DNA of 64,000 bases from Arctopsyche grandis (taxonomy: Eukaryota > Arthropoda > Insecta > Trichoptera > Hydropsychidae): positions 23,697,206 through 23,761,205 of the forward strand of contig NC_135360.1 in NCBI RefSeq assembly GCF_051622035.1, in the 5' to 3' direction. How positions within the stretch are numbered: the first letter of the stretch is position 1; each line of letters begins with the position of its first letter. The notes below the pieces were generated by a model. The model was given only the letters and a program-made list of their open reading frames with translations, was not told the origin of the DNA and ran no database searches. Shown piece by piece: positions 21,050-31,246 of the stretch. The translations under genes and the position numbers were made by a program.

Positions 21050-22661
21050 CTAGTCGAAAAGACCCAATCCCATATCATCGTCGCTCTCGGGCTCTTCTTC
21101 TTCGACCTTCTTTTCAACAGCTTTAGCTGCAGCAGCAGCAGGTGCAGCGGCCACAGGAGCAGCAGCAGCAAACTTAGATGGATCCTTAAAAAAATATTAT
21201 TTATGAATAAATGTTGTACATGGTTCATCCTTAAATAAATCATGCAAATAATGTTAGATGTATACCTTGATGTACTCTTTGATAGTAGTGGCTTCTTTGA
21301 ATTCAACTTCAGTAGTGGCTGCGATGGCCAAAAGATTCTTGAAACCATTGGCAATAGAATGAGGAGCGGAAGCCACAGTTGGGTAACCAATCTCCAAAGA
21401 TACAGCAGCAAGGTTTGCAACACCAGCCATGAATTTAGCACGGAGATCCTCTGGTTTGATGTCCAAGATCTCAGGAGCAAAGATGGTACCAGAATCGTAC
21501 ACCTGCTCTACGAGCAGACCATACGAGAACGGAGAGATGTTCAACATGTTGAGAAGAGTGGCTTCGGAAGCTCCTACCTTATCTCCGGGCTTCAAAATGT
21601 GCACATCGTTGATGATTTCAATCGTACCTGTAAACATAAACCAATTCATGAGCAAAAGCACAACATTTATTGATAGAACATATTTCACTCAAACATTTGT
21701 TACTTTCATATTGCCAGTATAACCACAAAATTAAAAATGGTCAAACTAGGATAGTGATGAAGTATTGATATTGTCCCAAAGCGAAGCTAACATAACACGA
21801 AAATGTAATGACAGTATTTTGAAGGGACAGAATGATATATTAAAATATAGGCGTGAATACGAACCCTTGGAAATCTTGGTAGGAATGGAAAGAGCCTGGA
21901 AGAAAGAAGTCTTCTCAGGTCCAAGACCAGTATTTTGAGCAGGGACGATGACAGACAGTGGAGCAATCGCACCAGCACGAGCTGGGGCACGTACTTTGTT
22001 CTCCAACAATTTATCACGGACCTATGGAAGAATGCGAATAGTTTCAACATTAGATTTACACCACAGAAGCACAACCTACATTTCATTATAATGAGATTTT
22101 TATAAATTGACAATATATTTTAAAACTTGTAGCTTTCATATTGCCAATATAAAGATCATTTGAATCGTTATATTAGGATAGAGATGAAGCATTGATATGG
22201 CCCCAAAGCGAAACCAGCGTCGTAGCCAATACGAACACTAGTATTAGAAGGGGCAACTTGAAATGAGTTCAGATACTAACCTCTACGAGATCTCCACGGG
22301 TGAAGACGAATCCTACGTTTCCCTTGATGTGAGGGAGGAGACGCTCCAGAGCCGGGTTGTTTTCGAGATGTCCTCGGATGGCTTTACGCATCATGGTGTT
22401 CTTTCCCATGAGGACGACAGCGTGTCCGCGGAGAGACATGCGGATCTGCTGCATCTGCTTCGAGCCTACATTGTCGGCTCCCACAACAAAACATTTCGGG
22501 AATTCGTCCAGCAGTTGCTGTAACACAAACGATGCCACATTGATTACAACACCAATACACCAGAGTTTACCAATGTTCAGTTTAGTTTAGCAACGAGGAG
22601 AACTTACAACTAGTTTGGTGAAATAGTTGGATTTCCACGTGGCCTTGTCCTCCCTACCCAT
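21050..22661 (-). CDS. RpLP0: 60S acidic ribosomal protein P0 (314 aa)
   Basis: Coding exons on the minus strand: 22661-22608, 22517-22281, 22021-21865, 21627-21266, 21184-21050, totalling 945 nt. The product begins [17 protein letters not shown], has the L10 core ([34 protein letters not shown]), an Ala-rich hinge and the acidic stalk tail ending [13 protein letters not shown]0 forms the base of the GTPase-activating stalk on the large ribosomal subunit and anchors P1/P2 dimers. A non-coding first exon appears to end at the donor near 22796, with its acceptor at 22699. Two introns carry related H/ACA snoRNA candidates. Identification is certain. Confidence 0.97.
21695..21830 (-). ncRNA. Intronic H/ACA snoRNA candidate, copy A
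   Basis: Lies in the RpLP0 intron between 21865 and 21627. On the minus strand the 5' hairpin is closed by TGTCCC/GGGACA. The hinge ATATCA (21771-21766) fits ANANNA. The 3' hairpin is closed by ACTTCAT/ATGAAAGT, followed one base later by an ACA (21700-21698) three bases from the predicted end. Total length is about 136 nt, normal for the class. The RNA should guide pseudouridylation; the target was not determined. Copy B in another intron has the same architecture with compensatory changes. Confidence 0.75.
22125..22256 (-). ncRNA. Intronic H/ACA snoRNA candidate, copy B
   Basis: Lies in the RpLP0 intron between 22281 and 22021. The same plan as copy A: a 5' hairpin closed by GCCCC/GGGGC, hinge ATATCA (22198-22193), a 3' hairpin closed by GCTTCAT/ATGAAAGC and ACA at 22130-22128. 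Conserved with copy A are TTCGCTTTGGG before the hinge, most of the 3' hairpin's 5' strand, and GGCAATATGAAAG. The paired differences keep base pairing. Confidence 0.75.
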
Positions 22662-22697
22662 CGTGCGGCGTGTAGGGATATCCTTCGGAGTTTAAGG

Positions 22698-22860
22698 ACT
22701 GCAAATAGAAAGTCGTTACAAGTGAGTACTCCATTGGATAAGTCGGATGCGAACGGATTCGACGGATTCATGCCGACCAAACCTTACCTTGGCAGCAGCT
22801 GCGGGCAGAATGAGAATGACAGAGAGCTACTTCCGCCAAACCCAACACACTTTTTCTCGA
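22698..22860 (-). promoter_or_regulatory. RpLP0 promoter region and non-coding first exon
   Basis: A good donor (AAG|GTAAGG) on the minus strand near 22795 and an acceptor (ATTTGCAG) ending at 22699 define a 5' UTR intron. Upstream of the donor lies a pyrimidine-rich run (CTCTCTGTCATTCTCATTCTG) compatible with the pyrimidine start tract of ribosomal protein mRNAs. The exact start site cannot be fixed. Confidence 0.5.
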
Positions 22861-23715
22861 CCATTAATATAACAAACAAATAGCACGCCTTGACCGTAAT
22901 ATTCCAACTCTTGACAAAAAATCTTCATCCGAAATGTGTAAGTGGTGCAAATCCCGCTTTCACACAATCATTTTGTGCACCAAATATTTCTTACGGAGTT
23001 GGCCCAACGTCAAAAGACACGTTATTGTAACAAAGTTTTAAGAAATCGAATCTTAATATCAAATTTAAAACATTAACCAATGCTTAAGATTAGATTAAAT
23101 TATATTAGCTGTCAATTCATTACGACGAACTTAACTGTAAATTTTATTCATTCATTAATGTATCTATAACTTTAGGAATAACTTCGCTTCAGCCGCCAAT
23201 AAATCTGTTGCGTAATTGAATTCATCAACTTTTTCTATCTGTGCATATTATATTTGAGCTAAAATATGTCGATCATTCAAGCTTAAATTGCTAAGAATAA
23301 ATTTTAGAATACCTATGGGCACAAAAAGCTTTTTTTTTCACCTTAAAATCAAATGGCCAACGACTGCAGTGTTTACCCTATTTCGTTATAGTACCTGAAA
23401 AGCATTGCAAACAGTTTTAGAATAAGATGATCATATTTGTTCATTTAAAACTAGGGTACATATTTAAAATATTTCAGTCAGCATGAGCCATAGTTGCTGT
23501 CGCAGAATATTGCGGAAGATTCTGATCTTTTATTTCACATCTCACACAGCCCGCTTCCAATACAACAACGAAACAATCCACTGACATGTTTTACTAAAAC
23601 ATTTACTTTTAGTCACGAGACCTCATGTCTGTCGAACGCAGTTTGCTTATAGGCCGTTTGGGTCCCGATCGCTAACCAGGTGATCAGTGTTGTCAACTAG
23701 TTATGGTAAACGGAC

Positions 23716-23935
23716 GCTCTAGATCGGTCACACGTGATCACCCGTCACGAGAAAACTGGTCACATCGTAAAACTGGTCACGAGAAAACTGGTCACACCCT
23801 AAAATCGGTCACGAGAAAACTGGTTGACCGATTTTAGGGTGTGACCAGTTTTCTCATGACCAGTTTTAGGGTGTGACCAGTTTTCTCGTGACCAGTTTTA
23901 GTGTGACGGGTGATCACGTGTGACTGATCTAGAGC
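23716..23935. mobile_element. Palindromic element with internal actggtcac repeats
   Basis: Inverted arms begin gctctagatcggtcacacgt and end with the complement. Inside, the phrase gagaaaactggtcaca recurs several times in each arm, so the element is both a palindrome and a short tandem array. Non-coding. Confidence 0.85.
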
Positions 23936-24042
23936 AACCGGTTGTCCTGTGACCGGTTCACATTTGACTAGTAATCACGGAACTCTAGTTATCCATCTGC
24001 ACTGATTGTGTAATTTCTATGCTACAATATACTATAATGCTG

Positions 24043-24151
24043 CATTTACACGAGGCCAATTTTTAAGATATTCCACTATGCCAAGCCAATATTAGTTTCG
24101 TGTAAATAGACATTCCGACTTGGAATGTCTTAAAACTGGTCTCGTGTAAAT
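24043..24151. mobile_element. Small hairpin MITE, 109 bp
   Basis: Ends atttacacgag / ctcgtgtaaat, and the inverted similarity continues inward (ttaagatattcc against ggaatgtctta). Non-coding. Confidence 0.7.
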
Positions 24152-24467
24152 ATAAAACTTATTCTAAAATAATTTACTACTATTTTATCGAGAATTGACG
24201 CACTAAATATTTTCATAAATTAATCATTTTAAATTTTAAAATCCCAAACTGCACTGCACATACATATCTCATAGCTAACCAAATCCGTGTTCAAATGTTT
24301 TAAAAAACTAGTACGAAAGGTAGGGAACCGGTTCTTTCTTTCTCCTGCCCCTGCACCTCCTGATAAATTAAAGATTATATTAATTTTAAAAAGTTTTTTT
24401 AAATTCATATCAAGGGAAAGATTTTAAGTGTCAATTTACAAATACATATATGTATATATTTATGTAT

Positions 24468-24630
24468 GGTTCGGTGTTTATTCCGCGCAAAACGATCTCG
24501 CGCACGTCACTAAAATCTCGATCATGGAACATTTGTCATCCGAAAATTTGAGATTTTCCCATGTGAAATATCCGTATTCGCAATTTTTTTTGGCAAAGAT
24601 TGTCGTTTACGCGATCGCAATGTGCGAAAT
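24468..24630. repeat. Dispersed repeat family X, copy 1
   Basis: In reverse orientation it matches 55326-55510 and 62992-63160: cggtgtttattccgcgcaaa, gcacgtcactaaaatctcgatca and ccgtattcgcaattttt. The family has an internally inverted structure. The open frame over it is not a gene. Confidence 0.7.
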
Positions 24631-24637
24631 AGTCCAT

Positions 24638-24975
24638 TGGATATTTGTAACTCCAAGTCGGTCCTTTCTTATCAGAGTTTGCCAATTTAACCGATTTCAT
24701 TGTTGAAACGGTCCCTCCATCAAATTGGTAAAAATCATCCTACCCGCAGTCACAAATATCTGAATTTGATTAATTTACAATATGTCAAAATTTATGTACA
24801 AGTCTAAATCCATAGATGTCTCTATTAATTAATTGTTAATTTCGTGTCCTTCAGCCTCTCGAAATACAGCGATTTATGTAATAAAAATGCTGCAATCTAT
24901 TGTCTAGGAAGGCGCATTAGGGTTTATCTGTTAAGCATTCCTGGTGTATATCTATGTAAAATAAAAATAAATGTG
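24638..24975 (+). mobile_element. SINE, 5'-truncated copy A
   Basis: Shares the body (cttatcagagtttgccaatt, acaagtctaaatccatagat, cgaaatacagcgatttatg) and tail (ggaaggcgcattagggttta, cattcctggtgtat, then A-rich) with copies at 54901, 57005 and 59152. The tRNA-like head is missing. Confidence 0.75.
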
Positions 24976-25480
24976 TGTGTGTGTCTCGAATAGGCTCCTA
25001 AGCCACTGAAGCGATTACGATGGATTTGTTGTATGCATGTCCGGGAAGATAACTGTGAAAAAAAAACTGGAATGAGTGTCATTCGCTATAATTTCCCGAC
25101 CAGGGTGTTCACTGCCTGCGTTGTTCCGAAAAATGGGAACGGGAACGAGAAAGGGGAAAGGGAACGGGAATTGCATGCGTTATTGTGGCATTGCAAAGCA
25201 TGCAGGGTTCAGCTAGTGTGGAATAAAAAGCACCGCAGGCGATGATTTTTTAGTAAATAGCACTGCAGGTGGATTATTTTTAAATTCACTAGCTTTACAT
25301 AATTAGAATACAATCGAAGCATTGACAAAAAATCATGACAATGTATTTTTGTCAACACATTGTTTTGTTGTTCAGCTGAAATTAGTCAATACGAGTTGAA
25401 TCGTTAGCAACCGGTTAGCTGATTCAAAAAAAAAAAAACGCTAGCTTGCGAGAAGCTACTTCCAGAACATCGTTGCGTAA
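24976..25480. other. Intergenic DNA with no gene
   Basis: A short (gt)n run at about 24975 and a gggaacggga-rich patch at 25135-25170. I see no coding gene. The open frame at 25033-25245 has no recognisable features. Confidence 0.5.
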
Positions 25481-26180
25481 GGTCACTTTATTAAAGGAGC
25501 GAGGAAAACGCCAAAATTAGTGCGTAAATAAGTACGTAAGTACTGAAAGCAACACAGGTAATGGCCGTGGTGTATGGATCGTGGTCGCAGTGCGCATGTG
25601 TGTATATCGATGTGTGCGCGCGTGCGTGTGCGTGGTTTGTGTTTGGGTGTGTGTGTGTGTGTGTGTGTGTGCAGATAGGCTGCGAGTGTGTGTGCGAGGG
25701 CGGCTGCGAAGTGCGAGCGGCTCTCTTGCCGACATGATGACATGATTCGCTGCCGCTGCGAGCTGCTGCGCCGTGTCGACTCTCGGAGAGGTGCTCTCAC
25801 TGTCCCTGTCCCTGTCACTGTCACTGTCACTGTCATTGTCGCTGTTACCGTCTCCGCTGCTATTGCGAAATCCCTCCTCTCCCACTCTACCGCTTCACCG
25901 CTTCACCTCTTCACGTCTTCACCGCCTCACCTGGCGGTCTTCGCCTGGCGGACGCCCGACACGAGCGAGACTGAAGGCGACAACGGGTGAGGATCGCCCA
26001 GCTCCCCCTCCCCTCCCCGCCGCCTCGCCTCGCCTCGCCTCCCCCCGCCGCGCCCTGCAGTCAGCTGAGCGATGACAGCCGCAGCCGCCGCCCCCCCCCT
26101 CCACTCCACCCGTCCCCTCCCCCCTCCCCCTCCCCGTAGCGGCGCCTTCGCCCCCGAATCTGCGATTGCGCAACCCCAAT
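25480..26180 (+). promoter_or_regulatory. GC-rich island, possible Wnk promoter/5' exon
   Basis: GC content rises sharply, with a (gt)n tract at 25646-25672, a tgtcac/tgtccc hexamer array at 25798-25845 and C-rich runs at 26010-26140. A donor-like sequence ACGG|GTGAGG lies near 25986. It is the only promoter-like region upstream of Wnk (first coding exon at 28759) on the plus strand, so a distal non-coding exon is inferred. The low-complexity frames on both strands (Ser-Leu repeats, Arg/Gly) are not proteins. Confidence 0.4.
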
Positions 26181-28758
26181 TGTGCGCATTGCCGATGTTT
26201 TGATTAGCAATGGTGGCCGTACCTGTCAAAACTATTGACAGCTAACACATTCCTACAAATGCATACTTGGCTAATTCGCTTATGTCAGGGTGACAACTTA
26301 ATCATCATAAAAAACTGAACCTTTTTTCTACTATCGATATTATTAGATCTTTTACGAGTGATAAAAATTAAAAGGTATAGCGCTGGATTATCGACTGTTT
26401 TGACGTAAGATCCAACATGGCCGCCACTCATTATTTTTCATTTTTGGTTTTATTGATTTTTTTTATAGAAAAAGTTATATATTTTTACGAGGCTTTTTCT
26501 ATGTTTGACTAAGCAAACGATTGAGCTAAATTTCCTACAGTATTCTGATCGTTTTGAAACTTTGTCATTTTGCGCGGTTTGTTCAACGGTGTAAATTTCA
26601 ATCTATTTTTATTATAGTTCGATGGTGAAAAATAATTGTAATAAACACTTCTAAATTTGCGAAAAACAGTGACGTTTAATAGCTAGTAGGCTTATATTTT
26701 TTTGACTTTTTGGAATTAAATTTAAGATTTATTTATTTTTAATAAATTTAATAAAATACTTTTTATCGCTCAGACTATTGCTTCATCTAATTTAATATTT
26801 ATAATTATTTTGATAATATTTTATTATTTTTAATGTTTTAGGCAGAGCCCATTTCATTTGGATCTTTAATTGCCGAAAATTAAAAAAATGTATAATATGT
26901 ATAGATTTTTTTATAAATATTTTTCACATTGTAGCGAATTTGTAGCAACGAGCGGTCACATGGAATAATGGACGAAAAATGCGTACAAATAGTTCTCAAA
27001 AGGATGTAAAAGTGTGCAAGAAAAGTCTGAAAGGTGTCAAAAGTGTGCAAGGAAAGTCTGATTTCATCCCACCATCGGGTTGAGATCACAATAGAAAGTG
27101 TGTATGGTGAAATGGGTGAGAGTTTTTCAATTCAAACACGATTGGAAGTGTGGTCTTCATCAAGCTGCGGATGATGATTAGCTGTTATCATATATAACTA
27201 CAGTATTTGTATATTAATGTATTATATATGTATGAGAATGAAAAATGTATCGACTTTTGTATTTAAGTATATCACTTATGTATATTGCGCAATTTATAAT
27301 TGGTTTTGAAAATTTTACAGAGTTGAATTTGGAGTACTTATCGATATTAATTCTGACTTAAAGTGGATTTACTAGATCAGTGGCGTGCCGTGAAATTCTA
27401 CCTGTTTTTGTCGCACAGCCTTACTTCCGTCTACGCAGACAGGATACAAGGGGATTAGGTGATGTTATACCGAGTCCCCTTGTATCCTGCTCGTTTGCAC
27501 GCAACTAGTGCTATGTGACAAAAACAGGTAGATTTTCACTGCAACGATATACTTTTTAATGAAGTATTTTTGTCTAAAATTTTAGAAAATGTATGTAAAA
27601 ACTATCGAAAAAAATGTGTTCTTATAAATATATGTACTTTTTTATACTAAAATTTTGGAATAAAACAATCATATTTTTTACTTAACAATAAATAAATTTT
27701 TCAAGTTCATATATAAAATACGCAAAAAAAATCTAAATACACCTATTTAAAATACAAAACGTAAGAAGAAAAAACTTGATAGTTAGTGCTTAATACTTTA
27801 TTATTTAAGCGATCTAGTGTTTTTTCGTCTTGTTTTGTCCTCGGGCAAATGCAACATAGCAGTTGCCATAAGTGTCTTGTTATATAATTTATATTATAAT
27901 TCTATTGATCGTTAAAATTCATATTTAAATGTTTTGTGTGTTTTTGTTTTCAGAGTTCTACTACTCGGTCCAACCAACCATTGTTAATGTATCTCAAACA
28001 CTGGAGGACAAAAATCTCTAAATCAATATATTCCTTGCGTATTCCTTGTCTAACCGTAATTTCCTTCTAATATTAAATTGTCAACCCAAATATTTTCAAC
28101 GTATTTATATTAATTTAATTTTCTTTTAATCTGAATATACGCATGCAATCCATGGCATATCATAAATTGTATTTGCCAAACGACAGGTTTCTCGAGTCGG
28201 TTCTCCCTGTTTAAAATTTAAAGATTTAAAACCAAATTTATATATTTTTAAAAGACTGATATATATACATATATATTTATATTTTTTTATTGTCAATCTT
28301 TCTTTGTCTTTATTTACGAGCGCACCTATGTTTTGTTTAAAAAATAGCGACATTTACATGATTCTATAAAACACATTTAATTTTATCGAATAATATTTTT
28401 TTATATGTTTTTAAGCATTTTAATGTTTGATTTTATTTGAAAAGAAGTTTTTGATTTGTGTTAATATTTAATGTTTTATTGAGATATTCATTTATATGCC
28501 ATTGTATTGTTTTTCTTGACAGTTTGCCATATCGCTTCTTTTTTATTATAATATTAATGGAAAATATATTATTTTTAATTTTACAAAAACAAATGGATTC
28601 TATACGAAAAAATATCTACATTAATTTTTCTAAAAAACATCATCTCCCATTTGTTTGCGTTTTCAAGGAATTTAATTAAAAGCAATTGTTAATCAATATT
28701 ATCATTATTTTCTTACATCGTAAAATTTCTCTCTTGTCTTAATTTATTTCCTAGCACA
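26181..28758. other. AT-rich DNA, probably the Wnk first intron
   Basis: No coding exon seen. A possible acceptor at 27951-27953 (gttttcag) might mark a 5' UTR exon. A hairpin MITE lies at 27392-27538. The rest is low-GC sequence with many stops. Confidence 0.4.
27392..27538. mobile_element. Hairpin MITE
   Basis: Inverted ends ctacctgtttttgtcgcaca / tatgtgacaaaaacaggtag, plus an inner inverted pair caggatacaaggggatt / gtccccttgtatcctg. Non-coding, about 147 bp. Confidence 0.75.
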
Positions 28759-31173
28759 ATGGAAAACATCCCATCCAGTTTCTCCTATAGGAACCTAAAA
28801 TCCCGAAAAGATAACCTTATAACACGCAAACATGACAAAAGCCCTGAAAAAACGGTTCGTCCCTCAACAAAAAAGGAACCCCCAAAAATTGGAAGCAATG
28901 CGAGAAGACTTCACGATGTTCAAGAGGACGATCCATCTAATATGTCCTCCATGGATCGTCCTAAAAAACTTGTAATGGGGCAATCAAAGTATGGTCTCGG
29001 TAAAAGGATTGATTTTCCTAAAACCAGAAATCTACCATTAACATCTGGCAGATTTGCGCAAGTTAGTATAACGTAACACTCTCATTGAATGTCACAAAAA
29101 TTGTAAATAATATGGAATGGTGAATAAACTCCTAGTACTTGTTTTAGCTAACACCAGTCAATCATCATGTTGTGCATAATCAACACCATATCATTGAACA
29201 TCACCATCCTAGTACCACAACCACGAAAGAGAAAACTGTGCATGGAAAAGAAAAAACCTTTAAAGTATGAAATGTCACTCCTAGTTTTGTTGAATACAAT
29301 ATACATATAATAAATGTAGATTGCGCTAAAGTATTGCTCCTTGTTGTAGGTTTTTGTGCCAAGTGCTGATCCTCTCGTACTCAGTCAAATGCCACATGGA
29401 TTGGGAGGAAAAAAGTCAGTCGGAAGTAGCCAAGGTGTTGGTCCACCTTATAAACTTCAAGACCATTATACTGCAGCACTTTCTATTATGTGTACTAAAC
29501 AAAATAATTATGATGTACTCAATTCTTTGTCGACGAGTGTTGTAAGTAGAAAATATTACTTTTGACATTTCAATTTTAATGAAGTTGAATTTTAGTTGTT
29601 TTTTTCGTGGCATTTAGAGAAATGTGCTGAAATGGCGAACTACAGTATGATACATACAATTTAACGCTAAATTGACAATTTATGAAATGTGCAATTTCGC
29701 GAATCGGGTATAACATCCCAAATAAAAAAGGTTTATTTTGACATATGTAAATACATATATGAGCTGTTATATTTAAAAGTGGCGAAAGTCCAATTTTCAT
29801 TCTATTTGACTTATTTCACAATTTTTCATCACTTTTTTTAATTCGATATGTCCAGAATCTCAGAACAGCAAAATAAACTTATTACAGCCCAACAGTATTT
29901 TTAAATATTGTTAAACGCAATACATTATATTTAATGTTTTGCGAGATATTCCTCGAAATGCAGAAAAGTGGACTCATGCCACTCAAATATAACGGCTCAT
30001 ATGTCTGCAGTGGCACATATTCAAGGTGTGCTGGGTAATTTATTTGAAAGGAAATGTGTTAAAAAGTCATTACTCGAATACATTGGCAGTGTGTAATTCA
30101 AAGCAAGGTAAAGACGATCAGTAATACATCCACAAATTATGGTACAGTGGTTCCATACGTAGCATGTTCTATACAACTTGGTACCTTTTATCGGCCAAAT
30201 GTGTGTTGGGAAGGAAGCACACGAGCCTCCTTTCGCATTTGACTTATTTTTCTCACTTTCGAATCGTCTACTGTCTTATTACAATTAAATAATTAATCAC
30301 TTTTTCAACACGTCCTGGAACATTGTGATTCTTGGCATAATGAAGCGCAGGATTTTGAGCTTCATTATCTCATTATCATTCTCAGAAGATTTTCAAACAA
30401 TGAATCAGTCAACAAGTATGTAGTTGCTGTTTCGGCAAAACTGTTTTTTTCAAAAATTAACATTTATTTTCGCATCACATTCAATATCAACACCTACCAT
30501 ACGCCACTGCATGGCAGGCATGTCAAACTTGTGGCCCAAAATGAGTTGTATTATTTTGCTCTCAGACATACGATTTAAATAAAAAAAATATATTTTGCGT
30601 TACAACTTTTTCGTGTAAACACTAGTTTTGTGAATATTAGTTGTGGCCCATGGTCAATTTATTCTATTTAAAGTGACCTTATAGACATTGATGAGTTTGA
30701 CCCCTCTGGTAAATGTTGGGACGATTTAAAAAATCGGTTAAAATTTTTATGTATGTTCAAATCATATTTTATTTATATGTCAGGCCAAAGTAGCGCTTTG
30801 GAGCAATCTATTAAGTCGCTGTTCTAAATTTAATTGGAAATAAATGAATATTAAAAGTTTGACTAATGCTTCACATTTATATATACATACGAATGATTCT
30901 TTCATAATCAATTTTATTTTTTAATTGCACTTGTATCCTTGAAAATATACTAAACCTTTGAATTACGCCAGTTTTATGTGGGCCACATTCGCCCAACGTT
31001 GCAAATATTCAATTTATTTTGGCTAGAAGAAGAAAAATTTGTATGACTAACTGGTCGGAATTTATCAGCCATATACGACCTTGGTTCCATATGTGGAGAA
31101 TAAGATTAGTTCTGTATTACACGGGACATGTACATGCATATATCGTATAATAAGTCCCCAGAACTTCTGGAAT

Positions 31174-31246
<73 letters not shown>

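Noticed and set aside
25483-25885. Thr/His and Ser-Asp repeat frames on the minus strand
   Set aside because: They come from (gt)n and tgtcac tandem repeats in the GC-rich island.
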